DNA from: Flavobacterium eburneipallidum
GTDB taxonomy: Bacteria > Bacteroidota > Bacteroidia > Flavobacteriales > Flavobacteriaceae
Direction of reading: 5' to 3'
DNA: 64,000 nucleotides
NCBI RefSeq assembly: GCF_027111355.2
Contig: NZ_CP114291.2
Span: 620,001 to 684,000, forward strand
Below, in pieces: positions 35,380-44,729 of the stretch; positions within the stretch are counted from its first letter, which is position 1; every line of letters starts with the position of its first letter. Made by a program: the position numbers and the translations under genes. Below the pieces are notes generated by a model. The model did not search any database and had not been told where the DNA came from. It saw nothing but the letters and a program-made list of their open reading frames with translations.

Positions 35380-38142
35380 ATGATAGATACTTCATTTTTA
35401 GATAAAATTGCTCAAGTTTTAATTGAGAACTATTCACAGAAACTTTCGAATACTATTGTGGTTTTGCCCAACAAGCGAGCCAAAATATTTTTGATTGAAG
35501 CCTTAAAAAAACAAGTTTCAACTAATATTCTATCTCCAGAGATTATTAGTATTGAGGATTTTATTCAGGATATTGCCAACATTCGTACTATCGACCCCAT
35601 AGAATTATTATTTGAATTCTATGAAGTTTATCTGTCTATTACTGAAAAACCAAATCAGCAATCCTTTGAACTTTTTGCCAATTGGGCTAAAACATTACTA
35701 CAGGATTTCAACGAGATTGATCGCTATTTATTAGATCCGTCACATGTGCTTTCTTATTTAAAAGATATTGAAGACATCAAAAAATGGGGAATTGAAGTTG
35801 AGAACAAAACACAATTACTCGAAAATTATATTGATTTTTGGAAATTACTACCCAATTACTATCAATCACTTTACAGTCATTTATTGAACAAAGGAATTGG
35901 TTACCAAGGTTTGATTTATCGAGAAGCCGTAAACAACCTTAATCATTTTTCGGATTCCATAAAAGAGAAACAATTCCTTTTTGCGGGTTTTAATGCCTTG
36001 AATGCTGCCGAAGAACGAATCATTCAACATCTGATAGCTTCTGATCAAGCTGCCATTTATTGGGATATTGATCAAACTTTTTTAAACGATCCCTATCACG
36101 ATGCTGGATTGTTTGTGAGACGTTTCAAATCGAGTTGGAAACACTATAAATCCAATCCTTTTGAATGGATTGTGGACGATTTTTCGCAATCGAAAAACAT
36201 ACAAGTTATAGGTACTCCTAAAAGTATTGGTCAAGCCAAAATTGCGGGCAGTATCATAGAAAACATAGTTACTGATAATCCTAATACAACACTCGACAAA
36301 GTGGCTGTAGTGCTGGGAGAAGAAAATTTATTAGTTCCACTTTTATATTCTTTGCCTTCCACAGTTGGTGCTTTGAATATTACGATGGGCTATTCGAGCA
36401 AGAACAATCCAGCTCAGATTTTGATTGCCAAATTGTTTAAAATGCACACCAATGCCTTGTCCCGGAATGCTAAAAGTTATGTGTTATATTACAAAGATGT
36501 TTTGGATATTTTAACGCATCCTTTGGTTGAACCTTATGCCAAAACCAATGCTTTGGTGAATCTAATCAATAAAAATAACTATACATTTATTTCGCATCAG
36601 AAATTAATGGAATTGAATCCCAATCCAACGGATTTGTTCTTGTTGTTGTTCCAAAAATGGGAGAATGGTTCGATGGAAGTTTTGGAAACCATTTCGAGTT
36701 TATTGCAAACCATTAAAACGAATTTGAGCAACGACAACGAAGAAGAAAAAATCACCAAAGCCTTTGTTTATGCTATTTTTAAAGTAATCAACAAATTGAT
36801 TAATTACTATTCACAGCATTCCCATATCGAAAAAATTGAAACGCTTTATGCCATTTACAAACAAGTAATTGATTTGGCCGAAGTGTCTTTTGAAGGAGAA
36901 CCTTTGAATGGTTTGCAAATAATGGGAGTATTGGAAAGTCGGGTTTTGGATTTTGAAACCGTGATTGTCACTTCAATGAATGAAGGAAAATTTCCGGCGG
37001 GAAAATCGCAGAATTCGTTTATTCCGTATGATGTTAAAAGGGAATTGGGCTTGCCTACTTTCAAGGAAAAAGATGCTATTTATACCTATCATTTCTATCA
37101 TTTATTGCAACGAGCCAAGAATATTTATTTGATTTACAACACCGAAAGTGAAGGTTTGGATGCAGGCGAAAAAAGTCGTTTCATTACCCAATTGGAAGTC
37201 GAAAAACAAGCCAAACATACATTAACCCACGAAATCTACAATGCTGTTTTACCCGAAACCGCTTATCAGCCAATTGTCGTTCCAAAGTCGGAATCGGTGA
37301 TGATACGATTAAAGGAAATTGCCGAAAAAGGATTTTCACCTTCGGCATTGACGAGTTATATCCGAAATCCGATTGATTTTTATTTCCAAAAAATTCTCCG
37401 AATTAGCGAAGTCGAAGAAGTGGAAGAAAACATTGCCCTGAATACTTTGGGAACTATTATTCACGAAACTTTAGAAGATTTATATACGCCTTTTATTGGG
37501 AAATTTTTGTCTGAAAATGATATTTTGGGTTGCTTCAAATTGTTGGATGCCGAAGTGTTGAAACAATTCAAGTTGGTTTATAAAGAAGGCGAAATCAAAA
37601 AAGGACGCAATCTGTTGGCTTTTGAAGTAGCGAAACGCAACGTTTCTAATTTCTTGAAAGTCGAATTGGAAAGCATTAAAAATGGCGATGCGATAAAAAT
37701 ACTTCATTTAGAAAAAGCTTGTGAAGCAATTTTGGAACATACGAGTTTGCCTTTTCCAATAAAAATTGCTGGAAAAGTGGACAGAATAGAAGAACGCAAC
37801 GGAATTATCCGAATTATAGATTATAAAACCGGAAAAGTGGATAAGCCAAACGTTACCTTGAAATCGTGGAAAGGATTAACGGACGAAATCAAAAACGACA
37901 AAATTATTCAGGTTTTGGCGTATGCTTATATGTATGAAAAGGAAGCCAACGGAAAACCGATGGAAGCTGGAATCATTTCGTTCAAAAACTTGAAATCGGG
38001 TTTTTTACCTTTCAGTTTTAAAGAAGGAAAAGAAGAAAATACAACAATTGATACCGCTATTTTAAATGATTATCTGGAGCAAATGGTTTTGTTGCTGAAT
38101 GAGATTTTGGATGTGACAAAAGATTTTGTGGAGAAAGTTTAA
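35380..38142 (+). CDS. AddB-like PD-(D/E)XK nuclease/inactivated-helicase protein
   Basis: 920 residues from ATG 35380; a TTG at 35353 lies within the upstream terminator. The N-terminal part resembles an AddB/RecC-type helicase fold without a Walker A (IVVLPNKRAKIFLIEAL), a later VTSMNEGKFPAGKSQNSFIPYDVKRELGL block is typical, and the C-terminus has a RecB-type nuclease: LGTIIHETLEDLY, KVDRIEERNGIIRIIDYKTGK. Probable partner of the AddA-like protein in double-strand-break processing. Its separation from addA by a porin gene is unusual. Confidence 0.88.
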   Translation: MIDTSFLDKIAQVLIENYSQKLSNTIVVLPNKRAKIFLIEALKKQVSTNILSPEIISIEDFIQDIANIRTIDPIELLFEFYEVYLSITEKPNQQSFELFANWAKTLLQDFNEIDRYLLDPSHVLSYLKDIEDIKKWGIEVENKTQLLENYIDFWKLLPNYYQSLYSHLLNKGIGYQGLIYREAVNNLNHFSDSIKEKQFLFAGFNALNAAEERIIQHLIASDQAAIYWDIDQTFLNDPYHDAGLFVRRFKSSWKHYKSNPFEWIVDDFSQSKNIQVIGTPKSIGQAKIAGSIIENIVTDNPNTTLDKVAVVLGEENLLVPLLYSLPSTVGALNITMGYSSKNNPAQILIAKLFKMHTNALSRNAKSYVLYYKDVLDILTHPLVEPYAKTNALVNLINKNNYTFISHQKLMELNPNPTDLFLLLFQKWENGSMEVLETISSLLQTIKTNLSNDNEEEKITKAFVYAIFKVINKLINYYSQHSHIEKIETLYAIYKQVIDLAEVSFEGEPLNGLQIMGVLESRVLDFETVIVTSMNEGKFPAGKSQNSFIPYDVKRELGLPTFKEKDAIYTYHFYHLLQRAKNIYLIYNTESEGLDAGEKSRFITQLEVEKQAKHTLTHEIYNAVLPETAYQPIVVPKSESVMIRLKEIAEKGFSPSALTSYIRNPIDFYFQKILRISEVEEVEENIALNTLGTIIHETLEDLYTPFIGKFLSENDILGCFKLLDAEVLKQFKLVYKEGEIKKGRNLLAFEVAKRNVSNFLKVELESIKNGDAIKILHLEKACEAILEHTSLPFPIKIAGKVDRIEERNGIIRIIDYKTGKVDKPNVTLKSWKGLTDEIKNDKIIQVLAYAYMYEKEANGKPMEAGIISFKNLKSGFLPFSFKEGKEENTTIDTAILNDYLEQMVLLLNEILDVTKDFVEKV

Positions 38143-38170
38143 TTATTGAGTTTAGCAGAAACTGTTATTT

Positions 38171-38240
38171 TGTCATTTCGACGAAGGAGAAATCACATAA
38201 CGAGAGCAACTAATGTGATTTCTCCTTCGTCGAAATGACA
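38171..38240. repeat. 28-bp perfect inverted repeat (REP/MITE-like hairpin)
   Basis: The left arm 38171-38198 (begins TGTCATTTCGACGAAGGAGA) and right arm 38213-38240 are perfect inverse complements of 28 bp, separated by a 14-nt loop. It lies between the convergent addB-like and hydrolase genes. Such elements occur repeatedly in Flavobacterium intergenic regions. It could act as a bidirectional terminator or mRNA stabiliser, or be a relic of transposition. Confidence 0.85.
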
Positions 38241-38260
38241 AATTGAATTCATTAAAAATT

Positions 38261-39043
38261 TTAAACTCCTTTGAAAAAGTCCAATAAAACGGTTTTCAAT
38301 TCGTCTCGATTTTCAATATGGCTCATGTGTCCGTCTGCGAATGTAACGAGTTCTACAGTAGTGTCTTCAATTTGATCTAGGGAATCTTCATAATTCAAAA
38401 CAGGATCTTTTTCTCCCAAAATCAGCATTTTTGGATAGGGAGTAAGATGCAATAAAACCTCTCGATCTTTGCGGATTTTCATTCCTTCGAGTGAAGCCAC
38501 AACGCCTTGTAGTGGAGTTTTCAATGCTTCGATTTTTACCTTTTCGATTTCGTCAATTAATCGTTCGCGATTGTCGGGACTAAAAAGATTGGCAATAGAA
38601 AGTCTAATAAATGTAGTATAATCTTTCTTCACCGCTTTGATGGCGCGATCTCGATTGGCTTTTCGTTCGTCGCTGTCGGCTTTGGAAGTGGAATTCAGTA
38701 AAACCAAAGCTCTCACATTTTCAGGATACAATTCGGCGAAAGCCAAAGCTACATAACCACCCATAGAATGCCCGACAAAAACCGCTTTTCGGATTCGTAA
38801 TTTGGACAAAACGGCCTGAACTATTTCGGCGTTGTCTTCCATAGAATGAACGTAACCCAAACATTCTGTTTCACCGTGACCCAATAAATCGATGGTGATA
38901 ATACGATGTTTTTTGCTCAATTCCGGAACTAAATCTTCCCACATTGTTTGGTTTTCTAAAAAACCGTGAAGCAACACAACGGCATTACCTTTTCCTGTAT
39001 CGGAATACGAGATATTCGTGTTTTTGTAGAGGATTTGATTCAT
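38261..39043 (-). CDS. Alpha/beta-hydrolase
   Basis: 260 residues. Oxyanion block VLLHGFLENQTMWEDLVPEL, nucleophile GHSMGGYVAL (Ser), catalytic acid near ILGEKDPVLN, and catalytic His in FADGHMSHIENRDE. No signal peptide, so cytoplasmic. The family spans esterases, lactonases and haloperoxidase-like enzymes; the substrate is not predictable from sequence. Confidence 0.9.
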   Translation of the reverse strand: MNQILYKNTNISYSDTGKGNAVVLLHGFLENQTMWEDLVPELSKKHRIITIDLLGHGETECLGYVHSMEDNAEIVQAVLSKLRIRKAVFVGHSMGGYVALAFAELYPENVRALVLLNSTSKADSDERKANRDRAIKAVKKDYTTFIRLSIANLFSPDNRERLIDEIEKVKIEALKTPLQGVVASLEGMKIRKDREVLLHLTPYPKMLILGEKDPVLNYEDSLDQIEDTTVELVTFADGHMSHIENRDELKTVLLDFFKGV

Positions 39044-39238
39044 TGGTTTAAACTTGGAGCAAAAATAAGGCTAATTTTTTTTTAAATCATTTAAGTAATA
39101 TGAAAAATATTTTAAAGTAGTTAACCCAAAAAATGGACTGAAAATGTTACGGTAATAATACAAGTTTTACAAAGAATAGTATAACAAATTAAATGAGTAA
39201 GATTATAAATTTGTTAGTAACTTTTAAATACAGAAATT

Positions 39239-39433
39239 ATGAATCTAAAAAGATTTTTCGGAGGATTGCTAACCATTTTGGGAATTGTTGGACTTATTTA
39301 TACAGCAGTTATATTTGCTGGTACATCTGGCGAAACAAGAGATATTAAGTCATTAATTATTTATGGAATATTAGGAATCGTGTTTTTTATGTCTGGAATT
39401 AGTTTGGTTCGTGGCACAAAAGATGAATCATAG
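39239..39433 (+). CDS. Small membrane protein with two TM segments
   Basis: 64 residues: TM1 about 8-26 (GGLLTILGIVGLIYTAVIFAG), a short charged loop, TM2 about 38-56 (LIIYGILGIVFFMSGISLV). Good codon use, a consistent A-rich leader and a following terminator support it as a real gene. Conserved small proteins of this shape occur in flavobacteria; function unknown. Confidence 0.75.
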   Translation: MNLKRFFGGLLTILGIVGLIYTAVIFAGTSGETRDIKSLIIYGILGIVFFMSGISLVRGTKDES

Positions 39434-39463
39434 ATTTTAGTTACACAAATGATTATTGTACTG

Positions 39464-39497
39464 AAAAACGGCTCACAATCCTGCAAGCCGTCTTTTC
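39464..39497. terminator. Bidirectional terminator
   Basis: ACGGCT (39468-39473) and AGCCGT (39486-39491) with a run of A upstream and T downstream; serves the small membrane protein gene and the convergent aminopeptidase gene. Confidence 0.7.
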
Positions 39498-39523
39498 TCT
39501 TTATTCTTGAATCTTTTTTCTAA

Positions 39524-40825
39524 TCAAGAATTCATAAGCGTTTCAATTTCCTCAATTTCAATCGGAATATTGCGCATCAAATTGAACGGCTCGCCAGTTT
39601 CCTGAATGACCACATTGTCTTCTAACCTAATTCCGAAACCTTCTGCTGGAATGTAGATTCCGGGCTCGACGGTGAAAACCATATTGGCTTGCATTGGTTC
39701 GGTTAGAATTCCGTAATCATGAGTGTCTAATCCCATGTGGTGGGAAGTTCCGTGCATGAAATATTTTTTGTAGGCTGGCCAATCCGGGTTTTCGTTTTGT
39801 ATATCGGCTTTGTCCAAAAGTCCCAAGCCTAGCAATTCCGAAGTCATTATTTTGCCCACTTCAGCCTGATATTGTTTCCAAAGAGTTCCTGGAGTCAGCA
39901 TTTTGGTGGCTTCGTTTTTTACTCGTAAAACAGCATTGTAAACCGCTTTTTGTCTGTCGGAATAACGACCAGAAACAGGAATGGTTCTCGTTAAATCGCT
40001 GGAATAATTAGCATATTCTGCAGCGACATCAAGCAGAATCAAATCACCAGCTTTGCATTGTTGGTTGTTTTCGATGTAATGCAACACATTGGCATTATTT
40101 CCGGAAGCGATAATGGGTGTGTAGGCAAAACCTTTGGAACGATTGCGGATGAATTCGTGAATCAATTCGGCTTCGATTTCGTATTCCATTACGTTGGGTT
40201 TTACAAAAGAGAGAATTCTTCTAAAACCTTTTTCGGTAATGTTACAGGCGTTCTGAATTAAATCCAATTCTTCACTTTCCTTGACAGAACGTAATCTTTG
40301 CAAAATCGGATTGCTTTTGGCAACCTGATGAGCAGGATATTTATCTTTCCACCATTTCACAAAACGTGCTTCTCGGGTTTCGGTTTCTACAGTGGCGCGA
40401 TAATGCTCGTTGGTGTTGATGTAAATCGTTTCGGAATAACTCATTATTTCGGCTAAAACCTTTTCAAAATCTTGCAACCAATGCACGGTTTTGATTCCCG
40501 AAACTTCAAAAGCTCGGTCTTTAGTCAGTTTTTCACCTTCCCAAATGGCAATGTGTTCACTGGTTTCTTTCAGGAACAACATTTCTTTTTGGTTTTCATA
40601 AGGTGCATCAGGAAAAAGCAATAATATACTTTCTTCCTGATCTACGCCCGATAAATAGAAGATATCACGGTGTTGTGCAAAAGGCAAAGTGCTGTCGGCA
40701 GAAACAGGATAAATATCGTTGGAGTTGAAAACCGCCACACTTTTCGGCTTCATTTGAGCCGTGAATTTTGTGCGGTTTTTTATAAAAAGTTGGCGGTCTA
40801 TTGGATAGTATTTCATTTTGTGCAA
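39524..40825 (-). CDS. pepP: Xaa-Pro aminopeptidase (M24B)
   Basis: 433 residues. N-terminal creatinase-like domain (FTAQMKPKSVAVFNSND to FYLSGVDQEESILLLF) and C-terminal pita-bread domain with the two-metal ligands: Asp in LLDVAAEYANYSSDLTRTIP (two Asp), His in HGTSHHMGLDTHD, Glu in FTVEPGIYI and Glu in IRLEDNVVI. Removes N-terminal residues preceding proline. Start at Met1 or Met4; the difference is three residues. Confidence 0.95.
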   Translation of the reverse strand: MHKMKYYPIDRQLFIKNRTKFTAQMKPKSVAVFNSNDIYPVSADSTLPFAQHRDIFYLSGVDQEESILLLFPDAPYENQKEMLFLKETSEHIAIWEGEKLTKDRAFEVSGIKTVHWLQDFEKVLAEIMSYSETIYINTNEHYRATVETETREARFVKWWKDKYPAHQVAKSNPILQRLRSVKESEELDLIQNACNITEKGFRRILSFVKPNVMEYEIEAELIHEFIRNRSKGFAYTPIIASGNNANVLHYIENNQQCKAGDLILLDVAAEYANYSSDLTRTIPVSGRYSDRQKAVYNAVLRVKNEATKMLTPGTLWKQYQAEVGKIMTSELLGLGLLDKADIQNENPDWPAYKKYFMHGTSHHMGLDTHDYGILTEPMQANMVFTVEPGIYIPAEGFGIRLEDNVVIQETGEPFNLMRNIPIEIEEIETLMNS

Positions 40826-40956
40826 AATTTTTTTGAATACTCAAAAGTAAATACTTTGAAGGCAAAAAAGGAAAAATAACATTTTAATTTTTCTTTGTTT
40901 AAAAAAATAATTTTTTTGAAGAATCAAAACGAAATTTCAGATTGAGATAATTCGAA

Positions 40957-40996
40957 TAATACGTAAAAATACGTAATAATGTAAAAATACGTATTT
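40957..40996. promoter_or_regulatory. Tandem CGTA-AAAA-TACG palindromes upstream of sdhCAB
   Basis: Two related sites 18 bp apart: CGTAAAAATACG (40962-40973) and TGTAAAAATACG (40980-40991). They lie about 95 bp upstream of the -33 element of sdhC. The rest of the 328-nt gap 40826-41153 is AT-rich leader. The same 12-bp pattern occurs at 47036-47047. This looks like a binding site of a LuxR/NarL-type activator (inference). Confidence 0.5.
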
Positions 40997-41090
40997 AATA
41001 ATGATAATAGTTCAATGTTTTGCTCCTGAAAAGGGTAAAATAGTTCTCTTAAAAATCACTTTAGATTTATTATAAATAGTAACGAAAAGG

Positions 41091-41121
41091 TTGTAGTTCA
41101 TTACTATTTGGTTTATTTTTG
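41091..41121 (+). promoter_or_regulatory. sdhCAB promoter
   Basis: TTG (41091-41093), 20-nt spacer, TATTTTTG (41114-41121), 33 nt before the sdhC start: a good match to the Bacteroidota consensus. Confidence 0.7.
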
Positions 41122-41153
41122 CCTAAATTTTATAAATAATTTATTCAAATCTT

Positions 41154-41822
41154 ATGGCAAAATCTACGTTGTTGAAGTCGTCAATAGCAAAAAAAGTGGC
41201 TATGGCACTTTCTGGAGTTTTTCTGATTTCGTTTCTAGCTTTACATTTCTTTATCAATTTTGTTTCTGTTTTTAGTGCAGAGGCTTTCAATGAAATGTCT
41301 CATTTTATGGGGTATAATCCTGTAATACAATATGTAATGCAGCCTGTTTTAGTAGCTGGAGTTGTTTTTCATTTTGTGATGGGATTTGTATTAGAACTCA
41401 AAAATAGAAATGCAAGACCAATTGCTTATGTAAAATTCGATGGTGGCGCAAATTCTACTTGGGCATCAAGAAATATGATTATTTCTGGTTTGGTAATTTT
41501 GGCATTTTTAGGATTACACATGTATGATTTTTGGTTTCACGAAATGGTTTACAAATATGTAGAAGTAAATGCAATTGATGAAACTAGATATTTCCACGAA
41601 TTGGTGGCTAAATTTGAAAGTCCAGTTCGTACAGGTTTGTATAGCCTTTCTTTCGTGTTACTAGCATTGCACTTGTGGCATGGTTTTACGTCGTCTTTGC
41701 AATCCATTGGATTTGATAACAAAATTGGAAAATCATTGCATACCATCTGTTATTCATTTGCGGTAATAGTTCCTGCTGGATTTATTTTCATTGCAATTTT
41801 TCACCATTTTATTAATAATTAA
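41154..41822 (+). CDS. sdhC: Succinate dehydrogenase cytochrome b subunit
   Basis: 222 residues with five hydrophobic segments and conserved histidines for heme (LALHFFINFVSVF, VFHFVMGF, FLGLHMYDFWFHEM, LLALHLWHGFTSSLQSIG, IFHHF). This is the di-heme cytochrome b of Bacteroidota-type succinate dehydrogenase/fumarate reductase, anchoring SdhA and SdhB in the inner membrane and passing electrons to quinone. First gene of sdhCAB, 15 nt before sdhA. Confidence 0.95.
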   Translation: MAKSTLLKSSIAKKVAMALSGVFLISFLALHFFINFVSVFSAEAFNEMSHFMGYNPVIQYVMQPVLVAGVVFHFVMGFVLELKNRNARPIAYVKFDGGANSTWASRNMIISGLVILAFLGLHMYDFWFHEMVYKYVEVNAIDETRYFHELVAKFESPVRTGLYSLSFVLLALHLWHGFTSSLQSIGFDNKIGKSLHTICYSFAVIVPAGFIFIAIFHHFINN

Positions 41823-41837
41823 TATCAATCTATCATA

Positions 41838-43847
41838 ATGAAACTAGATTCTAAAATACCAGAAGGTCACATTTCACAAAAATGGACTGATTATAAAGAT
41901 CACTTAAGGTTAGTTGCTCCAAACAACCGACCAAAAATAGATATTATCGTAGTAGGAACAGGATTAGCTGGTGCTTCGGCAGCTGCTTCTTTTGCCGAAA
42001 TGGGTTATAATGTAAAAGCATTTTGTTACCAAGATTCACCACGTCGTGCGCACTCAATCGCTGCACAAGGAGGTATAAATGCTGCAAAAAATTATCAAAA
42101 TGATGGTGATAGTACTTTCCGTTTGTTTTATGACACTATCAAAGGTGGAGATTACAGAGCACGTGAAGCAAACGTACACCGTTTAGCTGAAGTTTCTGGA
42201 AACATCATCGACCAATGTGTGGCTCAAGGAGTTCCTTTTGCTCGTGATTATGGTGGAAATTTAGATAACCGTTCTTTTGGTGGTACTCAAGTACAACGTA
42301 CTTTTTACGCTGCAGGACAAACAGGGCAACAACTGTTATTAGGGGCTTATTCTGCTTTGTCAAGACAAATTGGTTTAGGAAGAATCGATATGTACAACCG
42401 TCACGAAATGTTGGAACTGGTAAAAGTTGACGGAAAAGCTCGTGGAATCATTGCTCGTAACTTGGTTACAGGAGAGTTAGAAAGACATTCTGCTCACGCT
42501 GTAATTATTGCAACGGGAGGATACGGAAACGTATATTTCCTTTCTACTAATGCCATGGGATCGAATGTAACTGCTGGTTGGAAAATTCACAAACAAGGAG
42601 CTTATTTTGCAAATCCTTGTTATGTTCAAATTCATCCAACTTGTATCCCAGTTCACGGAACCAATCAATCGAAATTGACCTTGATGTCAGAGTCGTTAAG
42701 AAACTCTGGACGTATTTGGGTTCCAAAGAAAAAAGAAGATGCAGAAGCTATTAGAGCAGGAAAATTAAAACCAGTTCAAATTGCTGAAGAAGACAGAGAT
42801 TATTACCTAGAAAGAAAATATCCTGCATTTGGTAACTTGGTTCCTCGTGATGTGGCTTCAAGAGCAGGAAAAGAAGTTTGTGACGCAGGTCACGGAATTG
42901 AAGCGAATGATACCAATGAAGGAGTTTATTTGGATTTCTCTACAGAGATTCAAAATAAAGGAAAACAAACGGCTTACGCCAAAGGAAACCACAATCCTTC
43001 TCAAGAAGAAATTCTTACTTTAGGAAAAAAATGGTTGGAGGAAAAATACGGTAACTTGTTTACCATGTACCAAAAAATCACGGACGAGAATCCTTATGAA
43101 ACTCCAATGAAAATTTACCCTGCAGTTCACTACACCATGGGTGGAGTTTGGGTTGATTATAACTTACAATCTACTATTCCAGGTTGTTTCGTTGCAGGAG
43201 AGGCTAACTTCTCTGACCACGGAGCGAACCGTCTAGGAGCTTCTGCTTTGATGCAAGGTTTGGCTGATGGATATTTTGTATTACCTTACACTGTTTCTAA
43301 TTATTTAGCGGACGATATTCGTACTGGAAAAATTTCTACAGATTTGCCAGAATTCGTAGCTGCTGAAAATAGTGTAAAAGAGCAAATCAACAAATTCTTA
43401 TCTAATAATGGATCTAAAACGGTGGATCATTTCCACAAACGTTTAGGACACATTATGTGGAATAAAGTGGGTATGGGTCGTAATGAGAAAGGTTTAACTG
43501 AAGCCATTTCTGAAATTGCAGCTTTAAAAGAAGAATTCTACAAAGACGTTTATGTTCCTGGTAGTGCAGACGAATTGAATCCTGAATTAGAAAAAGCGCT
43601 TCGTGTTGCCGATTTCATCGAATTAGGACAATTGATGGCTATGGATGCTTTACAGCGTAAAGAATCTTGTGGAGGTCACTTCCGTGAAGAGTATCAGGAT
43701 GCTGAAGGAGAAACACTTCGTGATGACGAAAACTTCTCTTTTGTAGGAGCTTGGGAAAACAAAGGATACGATGTTACAAAATCGGAACTTCACAAAGAGG
43801 AATTGAAATACGAGTTTATTAAAATAGCCGCAAGAAATTACAAATAA
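41838..43847 (+). CDS. sdhA: Succinate dehydrogenase flavoprotein subunit
   Basis: 669 residues. FAD-binding [22 protein letters not shown] and the covalent-flavin region [24 protein letters not shown] (His before Ser). Catalytic regions [19 protein letters not shown] and [28 protein letters not shown]. Oxidises succinate to fumarate in the TCA cycle, or the reverse. The length is typical of the Bacteroidota/epsilon-type enzyme. Confidence 0.98.
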   Translation: MKLDSKIPEGHISQKWTDYKDHLRLVAPNNRPKIDIIVVGTGLAGASAAASFAEMGYNVKAFCYQDSPRRAHSIAAQGGINAAKNYQNDGDSTFRLFYDTIKGGDYRAREANVHRLAEVSGNIIDQCVAQGVPFARDYGGNLDNRSFGGTQVQRTFYAAGQTGQQLLLGAYSALSRQIGLGRIDMYNRHEMLELVKVDGKARGIIARNLVTGELERHSAHAVIIATGGYGNVYFLSTNAMGSNVTAGWKIHKQGAYFANPCYVQIHPTCIPVHGTNQSKLTLMSESLRNSGRIWVPKKKEDAEAIRAGKLKPVQIAEEDRDYYLERKYPAFGNLVPRDVASRAGKEVCDAGHGIEANDTNEGVYLDFSTEIQNKGKQTAYAKGNHNPSQEEILTLGKKWLEEKYGNLFTMYQKITDENPYETPMKIYPAVHYTMGGVWVDYNLQSTIPGCFVAGEANFSDHGANRLGASALMQGLADGYFVLPYTVSNYLADDIRTGKISTDLPEFVAAENSVKEQINKFLSNNGSKTVDHFHKRLGHIMWNKVGMGRNEKGLTEAISEIAALKEEFYKDVYVPGSADELNPELEKALRVADFIELGQLMAMDALQRKESCGGHFREEYQDAEGETLRDDENFSFVGAWENKGYDVTKSELHKEELKYEFIKIAARNYK

Positions 43848-43854
43848 AAAAATT

Positions 43855-44616
43855 ATGAGCGCAGCAAAAAATATCAATATAAGCCTTCAAATTTGGCGTC
43901 AAAAAAACTCCAAAGAAAAAGGAAAAATGGAAACATACAAATTGAACGATGTCTCTACGGCTAGTTCATTTTTGGAAATGTTAGACCAATTGAACGAACA
44001 ATTAGTAAACGAAAGAAAAGAGCCAATCGCATTTGATCACGACTGTCGTGAAGGAATCTGCGGAATGTGTTCTTTGTATATTAACGGACGTGCACACGGA
44101 CCAGATACAGGAATCACTACTTGTCAATTGCATATGAGAATGTTCAACGATGGAGATACAATTGTTATCGAGCCATGGCGTTCTGCAGCTTTTCCTGTAA
44201 TTAAGGATTTAGTAGTAGATAGAAGTGCCTTTGATAGAATTCAGCAAGCAGGAGGTTTCGTTTCTGTGAATACTTCTGGAAACACTATTGATGCAAATGC
44301 AACTCCAATTAACAAACAAGATGCAGACAAAGCTTTTGAAGCAGCAGCTTGTATTGGTTGTGGAGCTTGTGTAGCGACTTGTAAAAATGGTTCAGCCATG
44401 TTATTCGTTGGAGCAAAAGTATCTCAATACGCATTGTTGCCACAAGGAAGAATTGAAGCTACAGACCGTGTACTAAATATGGTGCGTCAAATGGATGAAG
44501 AAGGTTTTGGTAACTGTACCAATACTGGAGCTTGCGAAGTAGAATGTCCTAAAGGAATTTCTTTGGAAAACATCGCTCGTATGAACAGAGAATTTTTATC
44601 AGCCAGTTTGAAATAA
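43855..44616 (+). CDS. sdhB: Succinate dehydrogenase iron-sulfur subunit
   Basis: 253 residues. [2Fe-2S] ligands in [16 protein letters not shown] and TTCQLH, and the [4Fe-4S]/[3Fe-4S] cysteines in [14 protein letters not shown] and [16 protein letters not shown]. Transfers electrons from SdhA to the cytochrome b subunit. It starts 7 nt after sdhA; a terminator follows at 44639. Confidence 0.98.
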   Translation: MSAAKNINISLQIWRQKNSKEKGKMETYKLNDVSTASSFLEMLDQLNEQLVNERKEPIAFDHDCREGICGMCSLYINGRAHGPDTGITTCQLHMRMFNDGDTIVIEPWRSAAFPVIKDLVVDRSAFDRIQQAGGFVSVNTSGNTIDANATPINKQDADKAFEAAACIGCGACVATCKNGSAMLFVGAKVSQYALLPQGRIEATDRVLNMVRQMDEEGFGNCTNTGACEVECPKGISLENIARMNREFLSASLK

Positions 44617-44638
44617 TATTTCAAAAAAATTATATCAT

Positions 44639-44667
44639 AAACGTCTCGAGCAATCGGGACGTTTTTT
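44639..44667 (+). terminator. Terminator of sdhCAB
   Basis: ACGTCTCGA GCAA TCGGGACGT followed by a T6 run. Confidence 0.8.
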
Positions 44668-44729
44668 GTTTGTAAAAGTTTACCTCTTCTGGGATAAAAC
44701 AGTTATATTTAGACTTTAAAATAGATTTA

